A stretch of 15,385 bases of DNA from Stenotrophomonas sp. (lineage in GTDB: Bacteria > Pseudomonadota > Gammaproteobacteria > Xanthomonadales > Xanthomonadaceae), in assembly GCA_003248565.1 (NCBI GenBank), contig QFOV01000052.1, positions 1 to 15,385 on the forward strand, in the 5' to 3' direction. The notes below the pieces were generated by a model. The model did not search any database. It saw only the letters and a list, made by a program, of their open reading frames with translations, and was not told where the DNA came from. Both the position numbers and the translations under genes were made by a program. Each line of letters starts with the position of its first letter. The stretch's first letter is position 1. Shown piece by piece: positions 11,201 through 15,385 of this stretch.

Positions 11201-13358
11201 CACAGGTTGCCGCAGGCCGCGAGGCGCTATCCGCCAAGGGGCCGGTAAGGGTGACCACGATATCGGTCGGGGTATTGGCCGGCAGTGGCGTTGCCCCGGA
11301 CTCGCAATGCAGGCCACCCGACGCACTGACCGAACAGTTCCAGTTGGCCGGTGCCTGCACGGTGGCGGTGGTGCGCCCGGCCAGGAAGCCAGGCAGGGTG
11401 TCCTCAACCACCACACCGGTGGTGGCATCCGGGCCGGCGTTGCTCACGGTGATGGTGTAGCTCATGCCGGTGTAGCCGATCGGCAAGGTATTGTCGGCCG
11501 TCCCTGCGCCGTTGGTGCGCTTGACGATACTCAGGTCGGCGCGCAATGGCGAAGGCATGATGCCAGCACCGTTGCAATCGTTGGTGTTGTTGGGATCGCC
11601 AAGGCCGCTGCCAGTGCCCGGCTCGAGCGAGTTGCCGCTTCCGCCGGTGCAGGCGGTGTTGGTCAGCGTGGAACCTTCCGCCTCGGGATGGGCAAAGCTC
11701 TGCAACCGCAGCGGCGCGGCACTTTGCCCCATCGCCAGCGGAAATTGGTCCGGGTTGAGGTCGCAGGTGACCACCTGCCGCGTGCCGGCAACGTAAGGCG
11801 TCGCCGTGCAAGTCCAGGGTGTGGTGTTGGACGGGACGTACTCTTCGCCGATCGCCAGCGTATCTACCACCTGCACGTCACTGAGCGCCGATGCCGGCCC
11901 CTGGTTCGTGACGTTGATCGTGGAGGTGATGATGTAGCCGCTGCCGGCCGGCGGCTGGCCCGGACCAGGCCAGGTCGGCACCAGCTGCGGCGCCTTGGTC
12001 TTGCCCAGGCTGAGGTCGGCACCGTTCGGCAGCACGGTGAAATTCGCGCTGCTGTCGTTGTTGGCGGTGTTGGCGTCGGGCAGGCTGCCGCTGACGGTTG
12101 CAGTGTTGGTCACCGGTCCACTGCTGCCCGGACCCGTCAGCGGCACGCGGGCAACGATGGTGAACGTTGCACTGGCGCCGACCGCCAAGGTGGCCGGGGC
12201 TGGCAGCGAACAGCCATGCACCGTGTTCGCGCCGGTGCTCGCACAACTCCAGCCAGGCGCACTGGCACTGCTTTCGATCAGGAAGCCGGCCGGCATCGGA
12301 TCGGTCCAGCTCACATTTTCGGCCGGACTCGGGCCGTTGTTGGTCACCGTCACCGTGAACGTGATCAGCTCGCCTGGCAGCGCCGGGACCGGCGTCGCGG
12401 TCTTGTCGATGGCCAGGTCGGCGCCGGCAGCAATGCTTACAACAGCGTCATCGGTGTTGTTGCCGCTGTTCGGATCAGGCGTACCGACCGCATTGACGGT
12501 GGCGGTATTGACCACGCTGCCGCTGGCAACCTCGACTTTCCCTTTGAAGGTATAGGTTGCGCTCTGGCCCACGCCAAGCGCGCCGGCGTGGGTGCCGTTC
12601 TGGTTGTTGAAGGTCCAGCTGCCGGCTACCGCCTGTGCGCTTCCGGGGACGTAGGTAACACCGCTGGGCAAGGTGTCGGCAACATTGAAATTGGTCGAGA
12701 CGTTCGGGCCGTTGTTGGTGACGGTAATGGTGTAGGTCACTTCACCGCCGGCAATGACCGGATCGGGCGCGGCACTCTTGGCCATGCTCAGATCGCCGGA
12801 CTGCGTCAGGGTCGTGTTCTGCGTTGCGATGTTGTCGCCGGCATTGGAATCACCGGCAAAGAATGGATCAGTTGGTTGCAGACTGGTAAGCGGCGTGCCG
12901 GCCGCTGGCGCAGGTTGCCGCCCCACCGCAGCGACGATATCAACGGTACCCGGCCCGAGCCCGGCGGTGCTCACCTGCAGGTTGATATCAAACGAATCGC
13001 CGTTATTGAGCGTCGGTGGAATGACGCAGACCACGCGTGTGCTGACGACCGCATCTGCGCTGCAGTAAGCAGGCAGGTTTACCGCAGTGGCTCCCGCCGG
13101 AAGATCGAATGCAACAACTGCATCCGGCACTGCTTCAGGGCCGCCATTGGAGAGTGTCAACCTGTATTCGATGATGCTGCCCGCAGGCACCGGGTCGGCA
13201 ACCTCGGAGAAAGTATTGATCCCGAGATTCGCCGCAGCAGCCAGCGGCGCCCAGCCCAGCAGCAACAGCAGGAGCATCGAACCAAGAAGATGTTTTCCCC
13301 AACGGCGCGCAGCACCATCAGGCCGTACCGGAGCAACCGCCACAAGCAACTGCGACAT
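2238..13358 (-). CDS. Giant surface protein: DUF11 and SdrD_B repeats with a C-terminal outer-membrane beta-barrel
   Basis: About 3706 residues. The signal peptide has a long n-region (M1-H23), a Leu-rich core (24-36) and a likely cut after A43. DUF11 Ig-like repeats 1-8 occupy about 45-1293, with recurrent N-N-G-P and D-T-L-P motifs. SdrD_B-like repeats follow at about 1294-1802, with T-D-A-N-G-x-Y-x-F and D-x-N-N-N-G-x-I-D-x-G-E loops. Then come DUF11-9 (1806-1950), an SdrD_B-like repeat (1966-2092), a carboxypeptidase-regulatory-like domain (2096-2186), DUF11-10 (2251-2392), a final SdrD_B-like repeat (2399-2472), an Ala/Gly/Gln/Ser-rich linker (about 2520-2640), an Ig-like domain (2656-2780) and a strand-rich barrel region (2782-3706) with alternating aromatic residues. 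No cysteine occurs after about residue 2446. ATG 13358 is preferred over the in-frame GTG 13385 because GGAGAGG precedes it and the signal peptide fits. The predicted role is a surface adhesin or rod held by its own barrel; ligand and function are unknown. It is first in an operon with the OmpA gene. Confidence 0.9.
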   Translation of the reverse strand: MSQLLVAVAPVRPDGAARRWGKHLLGSMLLLLLLGWAPLAAAANLGINTFSEVADPVPAGSIIEYRLTLSNGGPEAVPDAVVAFDLPAGATAVNLPAYCSADAVVSTRVVCVIPPTLNNGDSFDINLQVSTAGLGPGTVDIVAAVGRQPAPAAGTPLTSLQPTDPFFAGDSNAGDNIATQNTTLTQSGDLSMAKSAAPDPVIAGGEVTYTITVTNNGPNVSTNFNVADTLPSGVTYVPGSAQAVAGSWTFNNQNGTHAGALGVGQSATYTFKGKVEVASGSVVNTATVNAVGTPDPNSGNNTDDAVVSIAAGADLAIDKTATPVPALPGELITFTVTVTNNGPSPAENVSWTDPMPAGFLIESSASAPGWSCASTGANTVHGCSLPAPATLAVGASATFTIVARVPLTGPGSSGPVTNTATVSGSLPDANTANNDSSANFTVLPNGADLSLGKTKAPQLVPTWPGPGQPPAGSGYIITSTINVTNQGPASALSDVQVVDTLAIGEEYVPSNTTPWTCTATPYVAGTRQVVTCDLNPDQFPLAMGQSAAPLRLQSFAHPEAEGSTLTNTACTGGSGNSLEPGTGSGLGDPNNTNDCNGAGIMPSPLRADLSIVKRTNGAGTADNTLPIGYTGMSYTITVSNAGPDATTGVVVEDTLPGFLAGRTTATVQAPANWNCSVSASGGLHCESGATPLPANTPTDIVVTLTGPLADSASRPAATCGATTAPAGSWCNTAGAGIDPSVPGAAGEVNPGNNTGSDYVRVPRVSNVKTEAKTITTGTTGSVGVDSIYRIEYRNEGPSLAPGVVFRDVINLRADDPGFTLVNDTRSGGGSTVCVPSVTGGVTVTAGTGGLLNVNSNGAAAGTLVLTCTPLDIPGGQQHTMTVQIRPLDDPIIGGPLRVYTNTADFFFDRDGDGTPDPSGGTDANGDFEYNTIATSADDEKSAILNVAVGDVDLVVNKDDTGFTGGVDPLPYDPNDPSANFITYRVTVLNLGPSVASGVTITDTITPEANKTLQFLGGSPSPNGPFSMIRCPMTAGSNPTTGSPITVECEVPGAGFPDSDTNGVIGINATSTLYLRYQYSSQPGAGGDVINNVAVASSAEPERNPANNTEGETTAIRSKVDLLISKRAVSRLTPPDPDPSVALPPVLGTVSIREPFFWVFDVQNNGPGNSLSRDRTGTSPLDGTGTVITDTLPPNMVVTGTPITWRKIGPDIASLPDDQPNGTGSCSQNGQNVICNVGDVTSEGANHGRVRVIIPVRWDVLPPGGNAINTASVGTEQVDTDAGNNTATAPINVTASTLAGTVFQDRDRSGGNGGVPQAAAVEPRIPNVSLALTGTDEYGNAVSLGTTTDANGDYSFGNLSPSNASGYNVAQTQPLGFANGPVDPPTSGPLAPSLGGTYAAGRPNSSYSAIPVPVNSNGVRYNFPEFNNARLAGFVYVDADFNNLRTVGSDPAIAGATVELLDAVTSTVERTTTTDATGAYQFIDLDPARSYTLRQPLPAGAYRNRATAVNPGTINGAACPSGCVPGTAVAGDPSTTDRISQIDLSLGIGASEGLDFNFGEEPVGSSLAGKVWLDANNNGLIDNGEVGIAGVDIQLSGTDRDNRTVALSQSTDANGAYLFAGLVPGTYTVTEPDQPANTRNGITVAGSTGGTATAVSVTPSVISAIVLDLDEASIDNNFGEIASSSIAGRVYYDNNKNGIIDAGESGIANVTLQLTGNDDLPATVTPLSVVTDANGAYLFDNLRPGTYTVTEPTQPPDTTNGITTPGTVNGASMGLATPVSTVPSAISAITLTLGQVSIEQNFGEVADTPDLVVSKSAQPTRFTVNNAASYSVRVRNIGPQPTVGSYQVDDRLPTGVTLAATPSGNAWNCTGAPGADRFSCTSSTVLASGATSPDAITVNVAVSAAAAAASPIHNAVIVRGGGEDADHAPSPAEQGAFDGDITQLPVCDPAITQNACRLMTEVQDAASLSGTVWFDIGSDDALLDAGDVRLPNWTVELYDPASNQVIRTASTGADGSYRFNDLLPGTRYDVRFRHPQSGVLWGFPVTGETAAGPPAPCNSGNAINNGTSSTCRVDGDGITQLEVVLRAGENLPQQSLPVDPSGVVYDAVTRNPVQGAIVTLAPVGMCAGYDPATGVLNGGQGGYSISGDQISMTVGSDGYYQFLLGPAAPSRCEFQLTVTPPAGYTFRSALIPAEANSLSPPGISGTTYKVQPQANAPTAPVGTGTQYFLGLFAGSATASIVHNHLPLDPAVAPGLVISKTGDKQVVEVGDTMLYTISIRQTAGEPLQTVNVIDNLPPGFTYINGTARVDGGGIADPYGKPGPRLVFNVGSINLGQQKLLTYRVRVGVGAMQGDGINRAQAHGCSTAGGCVDPGTLQPYPGGVTSNPAQYRVRVTGGVFTDEACVLGKIYVDSNNNHMQDREEIGIPGVRFYFNDGTWMVSDSEGKYSYCGLPPKSHTLKVDASTLPRGSRLITSSNRNLGDADSLFIDLKNGELHRADFIEGSGSNEVLEQVKARRTQGEVGAPETELPGLPLSFQAQPLRAPIGATDSANQMPGIVAPRGTLRLQPARRGADGAVVQGGVSADAAGTEGDTSDAPPAPVAAGGQASSSTGALSTLADSHRFDGALSSGVVANPQSLASSDAQPQPIDLQSGAVDYSVNTDVETLRVDVDRDGVPADGQSPVHVRVQLLGADGKLLAGKRFATIEYSGGRVRLVGGRTDELGPGRLDADRGTPGIQLPIENGSAEFDLLAPDVPQDVLVRITSGGVSAENTVSFLPEMRELLATGLVEGVVNFRNGATLDTARRDDGFDRDIRRWERNFNSGKANAAARTAFFVKGKIKGEYLLTAAYDSDKEVRGRLLRDIQPEEFYPVYGDSSLRGFDARSAERLYVRIDKNRSYMMYGDFQTGDTLTTQTGISASGKAVMRSLGTYNRTATGFGWHFEGKRVRGNVFAMEDSLRQVIDEFPSQGSGPYALRNSAVLEGSERVEVVTRDRNQPSRIINVRGLGRLIDYSFEPFSGRILLNSFLPAFDSELNPISLRVTYELDQGTEKFWVYGVDAQFRVNKYIEAGASYVKDENPFAPFKMGSANLGFRFGPNTWMVLEAARTESEVNTNSINQYATPGLQNLSGDISGNAYRLEFAHDGKAFDARMFAGRSDPAFNNPSSPLYGGRGEYDLELNWTVNPRFQVYVEAMRSEDRNPDGGDRDAAGAGVRIDATKRLTLDLGVRSIRETIGAYSPWSTLPPFGSTGGLSGGFATGSAGGALGYGQQPLDPLTGLPIIRSGGTVPTSSLPIGTKLESDSVHVGAGYKVTDKLVLGGEYEQDVNGEDRNRVAVGADYQLRERNRLYGRYEKQTGLTSAYGITTTDRESDALVFGVDSTYLKDTQVFSEYRLRDAIAGRDVQMASGIRNDWSVREGLRLSTAAEHVKIYDGDSGDSTALALGLDYSANPLWRGAMRLEYRISGDVDSTPATNEEFNTTLFQLMWARKLNRDWTLLARNYLLATDYKSRGDVMQDRFQLGVAYRDTDRNRINALARYEYKLESDKSGMGIDGASQQDVGQDIRTAAHIVSTHADWHPSRPWWLTGRIAAKWQKDRFAYNDGSRVEDSFRGVLLSGRIVYDITENWDIGVLGTTFRGDYGSNQYAYGMEIGRLLRQNLWLSAGYNFVGFEADRDLAGYEYTDEGAFIRLRFKFDEDLFRRDDNRYRKPAQP
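2240..5020 (-). other. Domain: predicted large outer-membrane beta-barrel of the giant protein
   Basis: This encodes residues of about 2780-3706, rich in amphipathic strands such as RLYVRIDKN, FQVYVEAMR and RLYGRYEKQ, with short turns and Asn/Asp/Gly-rich loops. Notable segments are EFYPVYGDSS (about 2863-2872), a G-S-E-R-V-E-V-V-T-R-D-R to I-D-Y-S-F to G-R-I-L-L block (about 2979-3040) that may be a plug or periplasmic insertion, and a Gly/Ser-rich loop at about 3240-3265. The last strand, GAFIRLRFKF, ends in Phe but is followed by an 18-residue charged tail. At about 920 residues it is far larger than the roughly 300-residue barrel of a classical autotransporter. Barrel topology is inferred from sequence pattern only. 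Confidence 0.65.
5450..5800 (-). other. Domain: low-complexity linker of the giant protein
   Basis: This encodes residues of about 2520-2636, dominated by Ala, Gly, Ser, Gln, Pro and Val with few hydrophobic clusters (for example APPAPVAAGGQASSSTGAL). It is predicted to be disordered and separates the repeat region from the last Ig-like domain and the barrel. Confidence 0.65.
7951..8690 (-). repeat. Tandem pair of closely related SdrD_B-like repeat units, about 360-bp period
   Basis: Two consecutive units inside the giant gene share long near-identical DNA stretches. The plus-strand block ATAGGTGCCCGG occurs at 8121 and 8481, offset exactly 360 nt (120 residues), and TCACCGAA occurs at 7951, 8323 and 8683 at the unit boundaries. 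Both units encode Y-T-V-T-E-P, N-G-I-T and N-F-G-E, with matching EF-hand-like loops (DANNNGLIDNGE and DNNKNGIIDAGE). They are the most similar neighbours in the protein and look like a comparatively recent duplication. Confidence 0.75.
9480..13230 (-). repeat. Array of eight diverged DUF11 repeats in the giant gene
   Basis: Units begin with an A/V-D-L-x-x-x-K motif at about residues 189, 313, 446, 606, 760, 948 and 1120, after a first degenerate unit starting near residue 45. They are 120-185 residues long and diverged at DNA level. Each carries N-x-G-P and D-T-L-P-like motifs and most have two cysteines about 9-17 residues apart. Repeats 9 and 10 lie further down at about 1806-1950 and 2251-2392, among SdrD_B-like units. 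Confidence 0.85.
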
Positions 13359-13362
13359 CGCA

Positions 13363-13369
13363 CCTCTCC
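13363..13369 (-). promoter_or_regulatory. Ribosome binding site of the giant gene
   Basis: On the minus strand GGAGAGG stands 4 nt before ATG 13358 (its GGAG part 7 nt away). The alternative GTG start at 13385 would put this site inside the coding sequence, so the ATG is preferred. Confidence 0.75.
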
Positions 13370-13657
13370 AGAACACCCAATACACGAAGGAAGGCGCTGC
13401 CCATCACTCCCATGCAGCAGCGCAAAATGTCAGCATTGATCTACAACGATCCACAGCGCGAAGCGATCATCGCGATGCGCGATGGCGCCTTCCCACAGCC
13501 CTGAGCAACATGAATGCCCCTGCAACGAACGGTGCATGCAGATATGTGAAGCGAATGTCAAAAAACATGGCTTTTATTTTGCTGAATACACACAGATCTG
13601 CCCTGCAATTCTGATTGGCGAGGAAGACACGCGCGGGCAATCCCGGCTCGCAGTTCT

Positions 13658-13679
13658 TTTCAGTTTCATTACTGAAACT
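13658..13679. promoter_or_regulatory. Nested dyad, possible operator
   Basis: Two overlapping 7-bp inverted repeats share this site: TTTCAGT (13658-13664) with ACTGAAA (13671-13677), and AGTTTCA (13662-13668) with TGAAACT (13673-13679). It sits in the AT-rich part of the divergent region, about 300 nt upstream of the giant gene. It resembles a protein-binding site more than a terminator because the stems are AT-rich and no gene ends just before it. The binding protein is unknown; the divergent winged-helix regulator is one candidate. Confidence 0.35.
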
Positions 13680-13858
13680 TTGGATTGAAGAACCAACACG
13701 CTCGCAGCAACTGGAGCGTCCCAGCAGCATCGTGGCGCCATAGGTTGAAATGCAGATTCCTGCAGCTCATTACTCAATGACACGCAGCATCGTCCTGCAA
13801 ATCAACAAGCTGTCTGGATGGCAACGCACAAACCGGAGACCTCAACAAGCGACACATA

Positions 13859-13878
13859 CCGATGCGGCCAAGCATCGG
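13859..13878. repeat. Small inverted repeat in the divergent region
   Basis: CCGATGC and GCATCGG form a perfect 7-bp stem around the 6-nt loop GGCCAA. There is no T-tract. It could be a weak RNA hairpin in the leader of the regulator or chance in a GC-rich region. Confidence 0.3.
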
Positions 13879-14401
13879 CATCACCACCAGCCGTTCTTAC
13901 CTGTGATACCGACGCCGTTTGAGCTGTTGCAGCTCGTCGCAGCCGACACCTTTGGCTAGATTCATTTCTGAGAAGTAGTGCTGTCAGCACGCAATTCCCG
14001 GTTTCCATCGCGGAGGCTTTCCTTTCTGCGCGGACCGTCGAGGGCAGCTATCGCATCGATCCTTCATTTGCGCGCGCCACGACGGCCCGGCGCCCAGAGC
14101 CCCTCCCGGCGACCTCCCCCTCCAGGGCGCAAGCCCAGCCCCAATCGGTGGAATGAGCGGAGTGCACGTCCTCTGCCACTCTGGTTTCGCCTGTTAATCT
14201 TGACCACCATGGATGTCCCCAGCACCCGCTGTCCCGCCGCGCTCACCGTCCTTGCACTGCCCATGGCAGCTGCAATACTGCGTGCTGGTTTGACCAATGC
14301 AGATGGCAGCGCACCGGCATGGCCGCCTCCCCTGGTGGTGCCTACGCTTCCCGCCTTTTCGCTGCCGCGCCGGCTGCCCCGCTAGAGACAACACAGCTCA
14401 C

Positions 14402-15385
14402 ATGTCTGACCCTCAGCCCGGCGCGCCCTTGCACTACCGTCTCGATGACCTGCGTATCGACGTAGCGCGGCAACGCGTGTTGCGCGATGACGGCCAGGTA
14501 TTGGATGTCGCCGGGCTCAGCTTCCGGCTGCTGCATTACCTGCTGACCCAAGGTACCCGCGTGGTCGGCTTTGATGCCCTGATCGCAAACATCTGGGCAC
14601 CCGCAATCGTCAACGAAGAAACGGTGACCCAACGCGTGCGCCTGCTGCGCCAGGCCTTGGGCGACGACGGCCGACAGGCACGCTACCTGCGTTCGGTACG
14701 CGGCCAGGGCTACCAGCTGTGCAGCGAGCCGGTGGTCGAGGACGCGTTTGTGACATCCACGCAGCCAACCGCATCCGCTCCGACAGCCACAAGACAGCGT
14801 CGCATCGCAATCACTGCGGGCATTGCCCTGCTTGCAGCTGCTGCCGGCCTGGTCTGGTGGCGCTGGCCAGCCCCCGCAGCGCCCGCGACGTCACCGCTAC
14901 TGCAGCGCGCCGACTATTACGCGGGCATCGGTCAGCGTGACAACAACGAACGCGCCATGGCCTTGTACCGCCAACGCCTGCAGGAAGCGCCAGACGATGT
15001 GCAGGCACAACTCGGTGTTGCCCGCGCCCTCGCCGCCCGTACCTGCCTGTACAACGGCAACAGCGAAGATGCCGAGCAGGCGCAGGCCCTGGCCGAAGCC
15101 GTGATCGCCCGCCAACCGAACTTGGCTGCTGCCTTTGCAACGCTGGCTTACAGCCACGATTGCAGAGGCCAGATCCAGGCCGCGCTCACCGGCTACGAGC
15201 GCGCGGTGCAGATCGATCCGGGCGCCGATTCCAGCCGTGCGTCGGCAGCCTACCTGTATGCACGCCAGGGACGCTTGAGCGACGCGCTCGCCGCCAACAT
15301 GGCGGTTCGCCATCCCGGACGGGTGCGCTTCTGGGAGCTGCAGGTCGCCTCCAACCTCGACCTGCTCGGCTACACCGCCGCCGCG
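14402..15385 (+). CDS. CadC-like membrane-bound transcriptional regulator with periplasmic TPR region (partial, 3' end cut)
   Basis: 328 codons are visible, open through the right edge. Residues of about 10-107 match an OmpR/PhoB-type winged helix: a beta start (Y-R-L-D-D-L-R-I-D), the F-R-L-L-H-Y-L-L helix, an N-E-E-T-V-T-Q-R-V-R-L-L-R-Q-A-L-G-D-D recognition region (71-89), and the closing Y-L-R-S-V-R-G-Q-G-Y-Q-L (95-106). A Thr/Ala/Pro-rich linker leads to one membrane segment (about 134-153). Beyond it are helical TPR-like repeats from about 168, with A-L-Y-R-Q-R-L-Q-E-A-P-D-D and A-L-T-G-Y-E-R-A-V-Q-I-D-P units. There is no receiver domain, so it is a one-component, ToxR/CadC-type regulator sensing through its periplasmic part. 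The start is chosen from the domain boundary; the ribosome binding site is weak. It is divergent from the giant gene and might control it. Confidence 0.88.
   Translation, partial: MSDPQPGAPLHYRLDDLRIDVARQRVLRDDGQVLDVAGLSFRLLHYLLTQGTRVVGFDALIANIWAPAIVNEETVTQRVRLLRQALGDDGRQARYLRSVRGQGYQLCSEPVVEDAFVTSTQPTASAPTATRQRRIAITAGIALLAAAAGLVWWRWPAPAAPATSPLLQRADYYAGIGQRDNNERAMALYRQRLQEAPDDVQAQLGVARALAARTCLYNGNSEDAEQAQALAEAVIARQPNLAAAFATLAYSHDCRGQIQAALTGYERAVQIDPGADSSRASAAYLYARQGRLSDALAANMAVRHPGRVRFWELQVASNLDLLGYTAAA

Larger units (their letters stand above)
13359..14401. other. Long divergent intergenic region without a convincing gene
   Basis: There are 1043 nt between the starts of the giant gene and the regulator. 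An AT-richer patch lies at about 13545-13690, with the nested dyad at 13658-13679. On the minus strand a perfect TTGACA (13561-13556) stands about 200 nt upstream of the giant start, but 16-18 nt downstream there is only a poor -10 match, so I do not call it a promoter. Small palindromes are CATCGCGATG (13468-13477), TGCATGCA (13533-13540), and 5-bp stems at 13921-13935 and 13978-13990. Short frames, including a 58-codon plus-strand one at 14210-14385, lack a ribosome binding site and recognisable content. The length leaves room for regulatory sites or a leader RNA. Confidence 0.6.

Noticed and set aside
13359..13385. A GTG start at 13385 for the giant gene.
   Set aside because: It would put the strong ribosome binding site at 13363-13369 inside the coding region and lengthen an already long signal-peptide n-region.
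13533..13561. A sigma-70 promoter for the giant gene based on a perfect TTGACA on the minus strand.
   Set aside because: At 16-18 nt spacing there is only CATGCA or a worse match for the -10 box.
13482..13688. Short overlapping frames on both strands in the AT-richer intergenic patch.
   Set aside because: They have no ribosome binding site, no domain content, and they contradict each other on opposite strands.
14210..14385. A 58-codon plus-strand frame just before the regulator, with a hydrophobic start.
   Set aside because: No ribosome binding site, no recognisable family, Pro/Ala-rich content expected from GC-rich non-coding DNA. It could still be a leader peptide but I cannot support it.
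1..15385. CRISPR arrays, tRNA or rRNA genes, complete insertion sequences.
   Set aside because: No regular short repeat-spacer pattern, no cloverleaf or rRNA-like stretch, and no transposase or integrase reading frame was found. The repeats seen are protein-domain repeats or the single palindrome.

Overview
The window comes from a GC-rich Gram-negative chromosome, most likely a gammaproteobacterium of the Xanthomonadaceae (Stenotrophomonas/Xanthomonas/Lysobacter group). This rests on base composition, the gene families and the style of the palindromic intergenic repeat. It is a judgement from memory, not a database match.

Layout, left to right. (1) 5-1090, plus strand: an exported serine hydrolase of the beta-lactamase/PBP4* family. 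(2) 1091-1213: a short convergent intergenic gap holding a perfect 28-bp inverted repeat with a 3-nt loop and no U-tract, preceded by short direct repeats. (3) 1214-2227, minus strand: an exported OmpA-family peptidoglycan-binding protein. (4) 2238-13358, minus strand: one giant gene of about 3706 codons filling 72% of the window. Its product has a signal peptide, ten DUF11 (TIGR01451-type) Ig-like repeats, about six SdrD_B-like repeats with EF-hand-like loops, a low-complexity linker, one further Ig-like domain, and a predicted C-terminal outer-membrane beta-barrel of about 920 residues. (5) 13359-14401: a long divergent intergenic region with an AT-rich patch and several small dyads but no convincing gene. 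(6) 14402 to the right edge, plus strand: a CadC-like one-component regulator with an N-terminal winged helix, one membrane segment and a periplasmic TPR region, cut by the window end.

The giant gene and the OmpA gene form a tight operon. The giant's stop codon overlaps the ribosome binding site of the OmpA gene and the coding gap is 10 nt, so translational coupling is likely. The inferred system is a long, stiff, repeat-built rod anchored by its own C-terminal barrel, with an OmpA-like partner tying the complex to peptidoglycan. The divergent regulator is a candidate controller, though nothing in the sequence proves it.

The most interesting observation is within the giant protein. Nine of ten DUF11 repeats keep an invariant Lys (first strand), Asp (D-T-L-P region) and Asn (N-T-A-T-V-like strand), while the first repeat has lost the Lys and the Asn. 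This is the residue composition of self-forming Lys-Asn isopeptide bonds, which would make a covalently locked Gram-negative surface rod. It is a testable hypothesis, not an established fact.
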